Shown here: positions 26,047 to 35,180 of the stretch, one piece after another
Position numbering within the stretch: the stretch's first letter is position 1
How the letters are laid out: every line of letters begins with the position of its first letter
Assembly: GCA_963830715.1 (NCBI GenBank)
Contig: CAWHNS010000007.1
Coordinates: 1 to 64,000, forward strand
Direction of reading: 5' to 3'
Source of the DNA: CAVVMA01 sp963830715
GTDB taxonomy: Bacteria; Desulfobacterota; Binatia; Binatales; Binataceae
DNA: 64,000 bases
Program-made: the position numbers and the translations under genes
Notes under the pieces: generated by a model
What the model saw: the letters and a program-made list of their open reading frames with translations, nothing else
Told to the model about the DNA's origin: nothing
The model's database searches: none

Positions 26047-28806
26047 CTACGGGCGCCCCGAATCGCCGGATTGGCCCAGGGCCTCACCGAGTTTCTGCAT
26101 CTCGCTGCCGAACCGGGCCCAGTCGCCTCCCTTCAAGGCAGTGAGCGCGCGGTTGTAGTGATCCGAGGCCGCCTTGATTCCGCCTGCGGTCACGTTCGCG
26201 GGCGGCCCGCCGTTCGGCTGCGGGCTGGCAGGATTGGCCGCCATCGAGACCACCGCCGGGGCGGAGGGCGCCGGCGCACCGGTGAACAACGCGCTGAGCG
26301 TCTGGCCGAGATCGTCGCCCATCACGACCCGATCGCCGTAGGCCGCTAGCACGCGCTGCAGCTCCGGAAGCTGTCCGTTCTCAGCCCGTATGTAGAGCGG
26401 CTCTACGTAGAGTAGCGAGTCCTGGATCGGAATCACGATCAGATTGCCGAGGATTACCTTGGACCCCATCTGGTTCCATAGCGAGAGCTGGCGCGAGATG
26501 TCCGGGTTCTGATTGATTCGCGCCTGGATCTGATAAGGGCCATAAAAGAGCGAGTCTTTGGAGAAAGCGTACTCGAACAAATGGCCGTAATCGGAGCCGT
26601 CGCAGCGCGCCGCCAGCCAGGCGATCATGTTGTCGCGCCCGCGCGGCACCATCGGGATCATCTGGATGTACTCCTCGTGGGCCTCGCCGGGCAGCCGCAT
26701 GATCACGTAGTAGGGCTGCATCGTGGTGGTCTCGCCGCCGTAGTTCTCGCGCGGAAATCCCCACTGGTCCTCGCGGTTATAGAACACCTGCGGGTCGTCC
26801 ATGTGGTAAGTGCCGAAGATGTCGGCCTGTATCACGAAGAGATCCTCGGGATAACGGATATGCGCGCGCAAGTCCGGAGGCATCGCGGAGAGCGGCTTGA
26901 ACAGCGCCGGAAAGATCGCCTGCCAGGTCCGGATCACCGGGTCTTCGGGATCGGCGACGTACAGTTCGGTGACGCCCGTGTAAGCGTCGATCACTACCTT
27001 CACGGAGTTGCGAATGTAGTTGATCTGGTCGGCGTTGCGCTCCGAGTACGGGTAATGGTCGCTGAGCGTGTAACAGTCGGCGATCCAGAACAGCCGCCCG
27101 TCGCGGATTATCATGTAGGGATCGTGGTCCTGGCTGAGAAACGGCGCGAGGCGGCCGATCCGATCGCGGATGTTGCGCCGGATCATGATGCGGCTTTTGG
27201 CCACGATGTTCTCGGTCACGAGCAGGTTGATATCGCGATAGTAGAAGCTGAAGAGCAGGCGCCGGAACAAGCCGCTGACCGGAATCCCGCCGCCGCCGTG
27301 ATAGTACGCGAACACGTTGTCGTTGCCATGTGGATAGTCGAACTCCGGCGAGGCGGCATCCACCACCGCGTAGTTGTCGGGTTCTTCGCCGAAGTAGACC
27401 GCCGGTTGTTCAACATGAATTCCGACCTTCGAAGTCGCCGGGATGTCCTTCAGGTAGAAGACCGGCAACCCTTCGGAGTCCTTGAGATTCACCGGGCTCA
27501 TCGCCAGCCCGCTGCCGTGAGTGAATTTCAGATGCTGGTTGACCCAGGTCTGCGCGCTCTCAGGCAGCAGCGAGGGGTTGATCTCGCGCGGCGAGAGCAT
27601 CACCTGGGTGTACTGGCCCTGGATATTGTAGCGATCGATGTCGACGTCGCGAAAATCGTAATAAGACCGAATTTCCTGGAGCTGGCGATAGGTCGCGATC
27701 AGAGGGCGCGGATCCCAGATCCGGATGTTCCGGATGGTGGGCTCGTCGTCGGCCAGCGCTGCGGGCGTGAGAACTCCATGCCCGGCGAACGGCTTCACGT
27801 CCACGCTGTCGACTTTGTAGGCATGGCGCGTCATCGCGATGTTGCGCATCAGGTAGGGGCGCTCGATTCGAATCTCGTCGGGCTTGACCCAGAGCTTCTC
27901 GATCACCGGCTCCAGGAAGCTCATCAGCAGCGCCGGACCGAATACGATCGCCGCCGCGACGATCGGGAGCCGTGCTCCACGCGGACCCAGATTGGCGAGA
28001 CAGATGGCTGCGGCGGTTATCGAGAGCAGCACCAGAAGCCACAATCCAGGCTGCCACAACAGCCGATCGACATAGCGCAACCCGAACACGACGCCGTTGG
28101 TATGGAGCAGAAGCTCGAAGCGGTCGATCCACGAGCCCAGCGCGCGTTGCGCGAAGAATAGCGCGAGCAGGATCGAAAGATGAGCGATCGCTTCCCGGCT
28201 GATACGCGGCGGCGACTCGCGCGTATCGATCGCGCCGCGAACCCAGTAAACGCCAGCGGCCAGCGCCGCGGCCAGGAACAGGATCATCAGGATCAGGCTT
28301 CGCAACTCTTCGAGCAGGGGCAGGCTGAAGACATAGAACCCGACGTCGCGCCCGAACGCGGGTTCGGCGATATTGAACGGCGTCCCATAGGCAGCCTTCA
28401 GATAGACGTCCCAGCTCGAGGCCTCTCCCTGGGCGGCGAACATCGCCAGCACCGCCGAGGCGGCCACAATCAGGATCCGCCAAGGTATCCGCTCGCCGAG
28501 CGCGCGGAACAACTCCGGCAGGTTCACTTCGATCATCTCGTCGCTGCGGCGCACGACCCGCAGCCGCTCGCGGTCATGGGTCGAGGCATAGGCGGCAAGC
28601 CCGCTTACCCCAATGACCAGGAACGCGACCAGCCAGACCGCCGCGAACACCGCGATCTGCGCGCCGATCATCGTGCGAAACACCGAGCCGTATCCGAGTG
28701 AATCGAACCAGAGCAGGTCCACGATGATCTGGTCGCCCAGACCCAGGATCAGCAACCCGACGATAAGGATCGCCGCCAGAACCAGCAGGAGAATTCGCGG
28801 ACGCAT
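26047..28806 (-). CDS. UPF0182 (COG1615) membrane protein
   Basis: About 919 residues, large envelope protein of unknown function. The N-terminal part has seven or so membrane helices beginning at once after the ATG (MRPRILLLVLAAILIVGLL), with YGSVFRTMIGAQIAVF and family blocks LGYGSVF and GVVFGLRYVD. A big extracytoplasmic domain follows with conserved segments (MSPREINPSLLPESAQTWVNQHLKFTHG, FGTYHMDDPQVFYNREDQW). The C-terminal tail is proline/alanine-rich (PAPSAPAVVSMAANPASPQPN). The ATG at 28806 is chosen because it leaves 13 bases to the upstream gene; a TTG at 28860 is an alternative. Confidence 0.93.
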   Translation of the reverse strand: MRPRILLLVLAAILIVGLLILGLGDQIIVDLLWFDSLGYGSVFRTMIGAQIAVFAAVWLVAFLVIGVSGLAAYASTHDRERLRVVRRSDEMIEVNLPELFRALGERIPWRILIVAASAVLAMFAAQGEASSWDVYLKAAYGTPFNIAEPAFGRDVGFYVFSLPLLEELRSLILMILFLAAALAAGVYWVRGAIDTRESPPRISREAIAHLSILLALFFAQRALGSWIDRFELLLHTNGVVFGLRYVDRLLWQPGLWLLVLLSITAAAICLANLGPRGARLPIVAAAIVFGPALLMSFLEPVIEKLWVKPDEIRIERPYLMRNIAMTRHAYKVDSVDVKPFAGHGVLTPAALADDEPTIRNIRIWDPRPLIATYRQLQEIRSYYDFRDVDIDRYNIQGQYTQVMLSPREINPSLLPESAQTWVNQHLKFTHGSGLAMSPVNLKDSEGLPVFYLKDIPATSKVGIHVEQPAVYFGEEPDNYAVVDAASPEFDYPHGNDNVFAYYHGGGGIPVSGLFRRLLFSFYYRDINLLVTENIVAKSRIMIRRNIRDRIGRLAPFLSQDHDPYMIIRDGRLFWIADCYTLSDHYPYSERNADQINYIRNSVKVVIDAYTGVTELYVADPEDPVIRTWQAIFPALFKPLSAMPPDLRAHIRYPEDLFVIQADIFGTYHMDDPQVFYNREDQWGFPRENYGGETTTMQPYYVIMRLPGEAHEEYIQMIPMVPRGRDNMIAWLAARCDGSDYGHLFEYAFSKDSLFYGPYQIQARINQNPDISRQLSLWNQMGSKVILGNLIVIPIQDSLLYVEPLYIRAENGQLPELQRVLAAYGDRVVMGDDLGQTLSALFTGAPAPSAPAVVSMAANPASPQPNGGPPANVTAGGIKAASDHYNRALTALKGGDWARFGSEMQKLGEALGQSGDSGRP

Positions 28807-28819
28807 CAGCGTGGGCTTT

Positions 28820-29143
28820 TCAGTAGCCGCGCGCGACGTGACCGACGTGATCGCGGACAACGTCAGCCGGACAGAGCCAGATGAACAGCCTCAAGCTGAG
28901 GTAACCGATGACCACCCAGTCAAGCTCGCCGATAAAGGGGATCGCGTCGAGCTCGAGCGCCGGCGGCGAGATCAACAGTATCAGGCCGAGGAACGGCACG
29001 AGCTTGGCAGTGGTCGCGACACGCCGATCGTTCATCAGGCGCCAGAACACCCGAACGAAGTGCGGGAGGTACACGATCATACCCCGCATCTTGAGCGGAT
29101 CGAGCAGTCTAAACCGGAAGAAGGAGCGCCACATCGCGCCCAT
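28820..29143 (-). CDS. DUF1232 (YkvA-like) membrane protein
   Basis: A 107-residue protein with two hydrophobic segments (LVPFLGLILLISPPALELDAIPFIG and LDWVVIGYLSLRLFIWLCPADVV). The pattern 'PxxxxDxIPFxGxxDD...CPxxVVRxH' is the DUF1232 signature. Function unknown. It precedes UPF0182 on the same strand with a 13-base gap and is likely cotranscribed. Start at ATG 29143. Confidence 0.82.
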   Translation of the reverse strand: MGAMWRSFFRFRLLDPLKMRGMIVYLPHFVRVFWRLMNDRRVATTAKLVPFLGLILLISPPALELDAIPFIGELDWVVIGYLSLRLFIWLCPADVVRDHVGHVARGY

Positions 29144-29170
29144 AGTGATTCCCCAAGCAACATTCTAGCA

Positions 29171-29195
29171 CCATTGGAGTGTGCGTCTCCAATGG
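29171..29195. other. Stem-loop between aldo/keto reductase and DUF1232 genes
   Basis: CCATTGGAG (29171-29179) and CTCCAATGG (29187-29195) pair over a 7-base loop. On the minus strand it follows the aldo/keto reductase stop by about 54 bases. No clear T-tract follows, so it may be a weak terminator or an RNA stability element. Confidence 0.45.
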
Positions 29196-29248
29196 CCCCA
29201 TCGGGAAGCGTTGGATGCCTTCGCCTGACCGGGGCGGACTCGAGCCGC

Positions 29249-30127
29249 TTAGATCGTGTCCGAGACTCCCGGGATGAACAGCGGCTCCATCGCGTAGCGC
29301 GCGACATCGGCTTCCAGCTCGGCGCGATCGGGCGGTATCGCGGTCTGGGCGGCCGCATCGAGAATGTCGCGCAGGACGGTCGCGTCGCTCGACGAGTTCA
29401 GGAACAGTCCGGGCCGGCTCATCACGAAATGGACGCCGCGGCGGATCGCTTCCCGATCGCGCAGCGGCTCGTACCAACTGAATTTGCGCTCGTTCCCGTT
29501 TTGCCATCGCCGCCGCGCAACCGACTTTATCGTCTGGGTGGCGACGCCGCGCTCACGGCACGCCTTCAGCAGCGCTTCGACATCGGCAGCGTACTGGCCG
29601 ATCCCCATCATCGTGAAATTGTAAGGAAAGAGCACCGAGTCGAAGGCGAACCGCTCCAGGCTTCGCAGATGCATCGCGGCTACCCGCGAGCCGTGACCGG
29701 TCACCCCGATGAACCGGACCAGACCCTGCGAACGCGCCTCCACCAGCGCTTCGAGCGCGCCGCGCGGACCGAGCGCCGCCTGCCATTCGCTCTCCTCGAC
29801 CAGGTTGTGAAGCTGGATCATATCCACCTGATCGACCTGCAACCGTTCGAGCGATCGATGAAGACTGTCGTGCGCGCCCTGGTAGGTGCGATCGCCGGTC
29901 TTGGTGGCCAGGAAGAAGCGCCCGCGATGCTCCCGCATCCAGGGGCCGATCCTCAGTTCCGAATCGCCGTAGGAAGCGGCCGTGTCGATATGGTTGATGC
30001 CGTACTCGACCAGCACTTCAAGCACCTGATCGGCCTTCTCCTGTTTCATCCCGCCCAAAGCCGCGGCGCCGAAAATCACGCGCGTGCTTCGATGGCCGGT
30101 GTTTCCAAAGGGACTGGTCTCGATCAT
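29249..30127 (-). CDS. Aldo/keto reductase
   Basis: A 292-residue protein of the AKR fold. Active-site Asp and Tyr are in NHIDTAASYGDSE, the Lys in FLATKTGDR and the His in MIQLHNL; the C-terminal cofactor site includes VHFVMSRPGLFL. NAD(P)H-dependent carbonyl reduction or its reverse; substrate unknown. The gene follows the methyltransferase frame on the same strand with 37 bases between them. Confidence 0.92.
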   Translation of the reverse strand: MIETSPFGNTGHRSTRVIFGAAALGGMKQEKADQVLEVLVEYGINHIDTAASYGDSELRIGPWMREHRGRFFLATKTGDRTYQGAHDSLHRSLERLQVDQVDMIQLHNLVEESEWQAALGPRGALEALVEARSQGLVRFIGVTGHGSRVAAMHLRSLERFAFDSVLFPYNFTMMGIGQYAADVEALLKACRERGVATQTIKSVARRRWQNGNERKFSWYEPLRDREAIRRGVHFVMSRPGLFLNSSSDATVLRDILDAAAQTAIPPDRAELEADVARYAMEPLFIPGVSDTI

Positions 30128-30164
30128 TTCTCACCTCGGCGGATGCACAATTTGCCGGCGCGGA

Positions 30165-30941
30165 TCACGCGCGCTTGCGGGCCTTCCACGCCTCTTCGCA
30201 GGGCCACTGCCGCGCCCACTCCAGCGTGACAAACGGATAGCGCGTCGTTGCTGTTTCGGACGGACGCAACTCCAGCAGATCTTCGATCTCGAATCCTGAG
30301 CGCCGCAGCAGGCGGATCCAGTCGCCGTGCGGCAGATGGAACTCGACGCCCGAGTCGTCAGGCCATTCGATGCGGTACATGTCGAACGCCGGGCGCAGCA
30401 TGCGATCGGTTGCTGCGGTCCCGTCCCAGGGCGGCACGCAGAGCATCATCAGAAAGGAATTGACGAGAAAGACCAACTGGCCACCCGGCCGCAGCAATCG
30501 CGCGGCCTCGGGAATTCATCGATACGGATCGGCCCACAGGCACGCACCGTATTCCGAGATGGCGAAGTCGAAGCTCGAATCGGGCAGCGGGGTCTCCTCC
30601 GCGTTGGCGCGGATCAGCGGGAAATCTAGGCCATGCTCGCGCCGCAGGCGCCGCGCCGTGGCGAGCTGCGCTTCAGAAATGTCGATCCCGACTACGCGCG
30701 CGCCCCGGCGCGCGAGCCACGAGGAGACGTAAGCCGTGCCGCAACCGAGCTCGACCGCGTCGATGCCGCCGAGGTCGTCAGGAAGAAGCCGAAGTTCCGC
30801 CTCGGGGATCTGCCAGATTCCCCACGCCGGGGCATTCTGCGCCCAGCCCCTCTCACCGGCGGCCACATACTCACGCGCCAGTTTATTCCACTTCGCGCGA
30901 TTTACGCGGACGTGCTCGGATTGCGCCTTGATGTCGTCCAT
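30165..30941 (-). CDS. Class I SAM-dependent methyltransferase with in-frame TGA
   Basis: Methyltransferase_11-like, about 258 codons. SAM motif I is VELGCGTAYVSSWLARRGARVVGID, and motif II/III region FDFAISEYGACLW. At 30516-30518 the reading frame meets TGA between DPYR and IPEAARLLRPGGQL; both parts lie in the same frame, so this is a nonsense codon where Trp (TGG) would be expected, not a frameshift. The C-terminal part has RLLRRSGFEIEDLLELRP, typical of the family. Either one-base sequence error, recent mutation or, much less likely, readthrough. Confidence 0.85.
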
Positions 30942-31312
30942 GTCGGATTAAATCGTCCAAACTACCGGCTATCAGACGAGACTTGCGCTGGCAAATGGCA
31001 CGTGACCCTACAGACTCGAGCAGTCGCACCTGCGCTCGCGTTCGCCGCTTACCCAGGTCCATCGAGCTCTGATGATCAGCGTCACCTCGAACGGGCCATC
31101 TGTGGTAAGGGGAGCCGAAGTGAACCGATGCGGGCCGCCCCCTGCCCGGCGGCGTTGACAGGGTCCGCACACCCACCTAGTCTCGGAAACATACCGCCAG
31201 GAGGATCACCGGCGTGCGGAACAACTGCCTCTGACGATTGAGTTCGCTTCGATCAACCGCGCTTGTACGAACGCGATGCGCGTCGTGCCTGCGCCGTATC
31301 TCAGGAGCAGTC
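30942..31312. other. Intergenic region without a supported gene
   Basis: Separates divergently transcribed methyltransferase and ABC-F genes. I see no strong promoter pair, RNA gene or terminator. AGGAG at 31303-31307 is the ribosome site of the ABC-F gene. Confidence 0.4.
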
Positions 31313-32899
31313 ATGCCGTTGGTTCGTCTGTTCGACGTTTCATTTTCCTTTTCCGATTCGGTCCCGATCCTGACCGGCGCGAATCTGCATTTCGGCCGGG
31401 GATGGACCGGTGTGGTCGGCCCCAACGGAGCAGGCAAGTCCACGCTGCTGCGTCTCGTCGCGGGCGAGATCGAACCCGAGCGCGGCCATATCAAGTTCGA
31501 TCCGCCCGGCTTGAGCGTCCGGCTCTGCCATCAGACCGCCGAGCGCCTCACGCCGGAAATCGAATCATTCGCCCTCGCCAATGACGGAGCCTCGCGGCGG
31601 ACGCAGGGTGAACTTCGCCTCGAGCCCGATGATCTGTCGCGATGGATCACGCTGTCGCCGGGCGAGCGCAAACGATGGCAAGTCGGGGCGGCGCTCGCCG
31701 CCGCGCCCGCGGTGTTGATGCTCGACGAGCCGACCGACCATCTCGATTCCGAGGCGCGCGATCTCCTGCTGGCCGGTCTCCGGAGCTTCGCAGGCGTCGG
31801 CCTGATCGTCTCGCACGATCGCGGGATGCTCTCCGAGCTGACCTCATACACGGTGCGCCTTCACGAGGGCGCGGCGCGCCTGTGGCGGGGCTCATACGAT
31901 GTCGCGAGGCAGAGCTGGGAGGCCGAAGAGCGCGAGCATCGGGAAACCTACCAGCGCGTGAAGGAAGAGCAACGGTCGGTGATGGCGAGGCTCGCCGATA
32001 AACGACGGCTGGCCGCTTCTTCCGAGCCGCACTTGAGCCTCAAGAAGCGGATGAAGAATGCCCACGATCACGACGCGCGCGACAAGCGGGCCAAGGGCAA
32101 GGCGCTGGCCGCTTCCGCGCGCATCTCGCGCGACGTGGGCCTGCTGCGGCGCAAGTCAGAACGAATCGCGGCCGAGCTTGGGGCGTTCAGCTTCCGCAAG
32201 CTCCCCGGCCGTTCGCTGTTCGTGGATTACGTCCCCGCGCCCGCGGCGCGATTGCTCTCGCTCGACGCTTCCGATCTGCGCGCCGGCGACAAGCTCATCC
32301 TCGAAGACGTGCATCTCGCCGTGATGCGCGATAGCCGGATTCGGGTCGCAGGTCCCAACGGAATCGGAAAGAGCACCCTGCTCAACGCCTTGCTCGCCGA
32401 GACGCGGCTTCCCCGCTCGCGGCTGCTCCATCTGCCGCAGGAGCTTCGCGCAGAAGAGGCCGCCGCCCTGCTTGATTCGGTCCGCGAACTCGGCGGAGGC
32501 GATCGCAACCGCGTGTTGACACTGGTCGCGGCGCTCGGAGTCGAACCGGGCAGACTGCTCGAATCGAGATGTCCGTCGCCCGGCGAGGCGCGCAAGCTCA
32601 AAGTCGCTTACGGACTGGGCCGGCAGGTGTGGGGTCTGGTGCTCGACGAGCCGACCAACCATCTCGACATGCCCGCCATCGAGCGGCTCGAAGAGGCACT
32701 CATGGAATATCCGGGCGCGCTCGTGATGGTCACGCACGACGAGGTGCTGGCCCGCCGGTGCACCACCACGGAATGGCGGCTTGCCGGCCGCAGAGTGATC
32801 GCGAGGCTCATACTGCGCCGCCTCGTGACTCGCGAGGTGCGCGCTCGAATTGCTAGGATTGCAGGCCCGCGCGGCGCTTGCGCGGCGAACGCGATATGA
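31313..32899 (+). CDS. ABC-F family ATPase (ribosome-associated type)
   Basis: A 528-residue soluble protein with two ABC cassettes and no membrane segments. First Walker A GPNGAGKST, signature LSPGERKRWQV, Walker B VLMLDEPTDHLD; second GPNGIGKST, signature PSPGEARKLKV and LVLDEPTNHLD. A basic linker (about 220-290, KKRMKNAHDHDARDKRAKGK) lies between them. ABC-F proteins act on the ribosome, giving antibiotic protection or translational quality control. ATG 31313 is preceded by AGGAG. The next gene overlaps it (ATGA at 32896-32899). Confidence 0.92.
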   Translation: MPLVRLFDVSFSFSDSVPILTGANLHFGRGWTGVVGPNGAGKSTLLRLVAGEIEPERGHIKFDPPGLSVRLCHQTAERLTPEIESFALANDGASRRTQGELRLEPDDLSRWITLSPGERKRWQVGAALAAAPAVLMLDEPTDHLDSEARDLLLAGLRSFAGVGLIVSHDRGMLSELTSYTVRLHEGAARLWRGSYDVARQSWEAEEREHRETYQRVKEEQRSVMARLADKRRLAASSEPHLSLKKRMKNAHDHDARDKRAKGKALAASARISRDVGLLRRKSERIAAELGAFSFRKLPGRSLFVDYVPAPAARLLSLDASDLRAGDKLILEDVHLAVMRDSRIRVAGPNGIGKSTLLNALLAETRLPRSRLLHLPQELRAEEAAALLDSVRELGGGDRNRVLTLVAALGVEPGRLLESRCPSPGEARKLKVAYGLGRQVWGLVLDEPTNHLDMPAIERLEEALMEYPGALVMVTHDEVLARRCTTTEWRLAGRRVIARLILRRLVTREVRARIARIAGPRGACAANAI

Positions 32900-33234
32900 A
32901 AAAGGTGCTGATGGTTTGCACGGGCAACCTCGATCGCAGTCCGACCGCTGCGATGGTCGCGGCGGAGATGCGCGTAGCGGCCTGGGTCGCGTCGGCGGGC
33001 ACCGAGCCGTGGGCGGAAAATCCGCTGTCGCGTGAACTGGTCGAGGAGGCGGACGTGATTTGCGTGATGGAAACGGCGCATCAGCGCGTCATCCGCAACC
33101 GCTTCGGCGAGGAACAGGCGGCGAAGGTGGTCGTCCTTGAGGTGCCGGACGTCTACATCCACGGCGAGCAGCGCCTGATCCAGGTGCTCCGATCCAAACT
33201 CCGCGCCGCGCTTGGCCTGCCATACGCGGAGTAG
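32896..33234 (+). CDS. Low-molecular-weight phosphotyrosine phosphatase-like protein
   Basis: A 112-residue protein starting MKKVLMVCTGNLDRSP. The catalytic P-loop CX5R is CTGNLDR. An acid Asp may be in VLEVPDVYIHG. It is shorter than typical LMW-PTPs (about 150 residues) and close to the COG4551 group. It overlaps the ABC-F stop by 4 bases and is translationally coupled. Substrate unknown. Confidence 0.85.
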   Translation: MKKVLMVCTGNLDRSPTAAMVAAEMRVAAWVASAGTEPWAENPLSRELVEEADVICVMETAHQRVIRNRFGEEQAAKVVVLEVPDVYIHGEQRLIQVLRSKLRAALGLPYAE

Positions 33235-33254
33235 GCGGATACCGAAACCTGCGC

Positions 33255-33739
33255 TCAGACTCCGAGCCCTGCGCGGATGGAATCTACGATCTCGGCGGGC
33301 TCAGGCGAACGTCGATCGTAATCGCGTCACGCGGCTCTTCGAGGCTGTCGAACTGGCTCTGCAACAGCTGCGCATTCATGAAGTGGTCGCGCCGATGCGC
33401 GAGGCGATCGGCGATAAGCGCCCTGGTTCCCTTCAGGTACACGAGCTTCACCTGCGACGGATCGACCACCACTTCGGCGCGGTAGGATTGCCTGAGCGCG
33501 GAGCAGGCCACGACCGCGTTCGACTCGCCCGGAGATAAAGCCCCGGATCGATCGGCGTACGGCACGGAGCCACGGCTGGCGGTCCGCGTCGGTAAGCGCG
33601 ATCCCACGGCGCATCTTCCCCTGGTTGGCGGTGGAATGCAGATCGTCGGCGTCCAGAAATTCCCATCCTAGCGATCGCGCCAGCAACCGGCCGACCGTCG
33701 TCTTGCCGGCGCCGCAACGCCCATCAGGATGATCACCAT
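33255..33739 (-). CDS. gntK: Gluconokinase, frame-disrupted
   Basis: ATP-dependent phosphorylation of D-gluconate to 6-phosphogluconate. From ATG 33739 the frame gives MVIILMGV; one or so base changes near 33705 are needed to restore the P-loop GAGKTTVGRLLARSLG. The next block LGWEFLDADDLHSTANQGKMRRGIALTDADRQPWL is typical of GntK. Another shift near 33595-33600 leads to ALSPGESNAVVACSALRQSYR and the lid/C-terminal segment FMNAQLLQSQFDSLEEP, and a third near 33285 gives EIVDSIRAGLGV with a stop at 33255. Joined length about 160 residues, as usual. It feeds the 6-phosphogluconate dehydrogenase step at 59169-60182. Confidence 0.85.
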
Positions 33740-33752
33740 TCGTGCGCGACGA

Positions 33753-35004
33753 CTAAACCACGCGCGCTACGCCGGGTACGCTGCGAATTGCTGCGCTTGT
33801 GCCCCAACTCAGCAGCAGCACACCGGCAAAGACGAGAGACGCTTTCCCGATCGCCGAGAGCGGCGCGACAAGAAGCGCAAACTGCAGCCACGAGACGAAC
33901 ATGTAGTGGATGAGATACATCCCGTATTCGTTGTCGCTCAGGCTGTCGAAGATCCGGAAGCGACGGCGGGCGAATCGCACAAACAGCGCGAGGAACGCGA
34001 ATGACGACGCGCCGCAAGTCAGCGACGAACGCTGTCCCGCCAAGCATCGCCAGCGCAACACTCGGCAATACACGCGCCAGGGCGGGCAGACTCACCACGA
34101 ACGCGACGCTCATCGCGAAGGCGACAACCATCCAGATGACCCAGCGGCCCCAGTGCCGCGCAAGAAACCCGTCGGGGGCCAGCAGGCCGCGCTCGATGCC
34201 CCAGGCGCCGACTCCGATACCCGCAAAAAAGTAGATCGCGTAGTGAAAGACGCGGCTGGTTTGGAACTGGAACGGTCCAATGCTGGTCCAGTACATCGGG
34301 CCGTAGGCATACAGCATTGGGATGAAAAGCCCGGCGGACATTGCAATCAGCAGGAGGAAGAGTCGCACAGGATGCAGGCGCCCGTTCGCCGCGAGACGCC
34401 CGATCGCCTCGCCGAAATTCGGTATCATAGCGAAAAGCGCGGCGGCGAAAATGTCGAATGCGAGCAGCAGCCAGATGAACCACGCGGGTCCCGTCGGCCA
34501 GTCACCGAAAGACACCCAGTCCCTCAAGTAGCCGGTCAAACCGTGCGCGCCGGTCATCAGGTAGGAAGGGTAGTACGCGATCGGCGCTACGATCGCCGCG
34601 GCGACGACGAACGGCACGCCCAGCCGGAGCATCCGATCGCGGGCGAAGGTTCCACCGCCTTTGCGTCGAAGACTGGACCATACGAAGAGCCCGGAGACGA
34701 AGAACATCAGGGACATGAAGAAGTCGTCATTGAAACCAGTGAACACGCTGAACCCGGCCCAATGCTGATGGTCGACGACCGGGAACGCCCTCCACAATGG
34801 CGGCAGAACCCGCAGCGAGGTCAGTGCAGGCAGCGGCAAGCCGAGATAAGCCAGCACCGAGTGGTGCGCCATCACCAGCACGACGAGAAAGCCGCGCAGG
34901 TATCCGAGCGCGAAGTTGCGCCCCGGCCTCGCGGCACTCGCGGGCGTTGGCGAATCCTTCGCGGCGGAAGCAGGAGTGAGCGCGGCCGCAGTTGGTGACC
35001 CCAT
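33753..35004 (-). CDS. Acyltransferase_3 / OpgC-like membrane protein, one frameshift
   Basis: About 415 residues of integral membrane acyltransferase (AT3 family). Membrane helices start with ALGYLRGFLVVLVMAHHSVLAYLG, whose His is the expected active-site residue. The end DNEYGMYLIHYMFVSWLQFALL is typical of the family. At about 34025 the frame changes; the last helices are in the second frame and end at 33753. Likely transfers acetyl or other acyl groups onto a surface sugar. The gluconokinase ATG is 14 bases downstream. Confidence 0.85.
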
Positions 35005-35180
35005 TTTGAACTACGCCCTGACTACGAGGATTAGCACGGCAACGACGCGCACGCAGCTACAGAATCCATTTGCGTGTCGCTGAGAAGCCCCAATGCCCGC
35101 GGCCCCCGCGGGGAGACCTTCGTGGCTCCTCGCATTGCCTGTCGCGATCGGCCCGCGCCACGAAGCATAATTGATCTGTG

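Noticed and set aside
26581..28161. Long plus-strand frame within UPF0182
   Set aside because: Shadow of the minus-strand UPF0182 gene.
30516..30518. TGA read as tryptophan genome-wide
   Set aside because: Many complete genes here end in TGA, so a recoded code is not supported.
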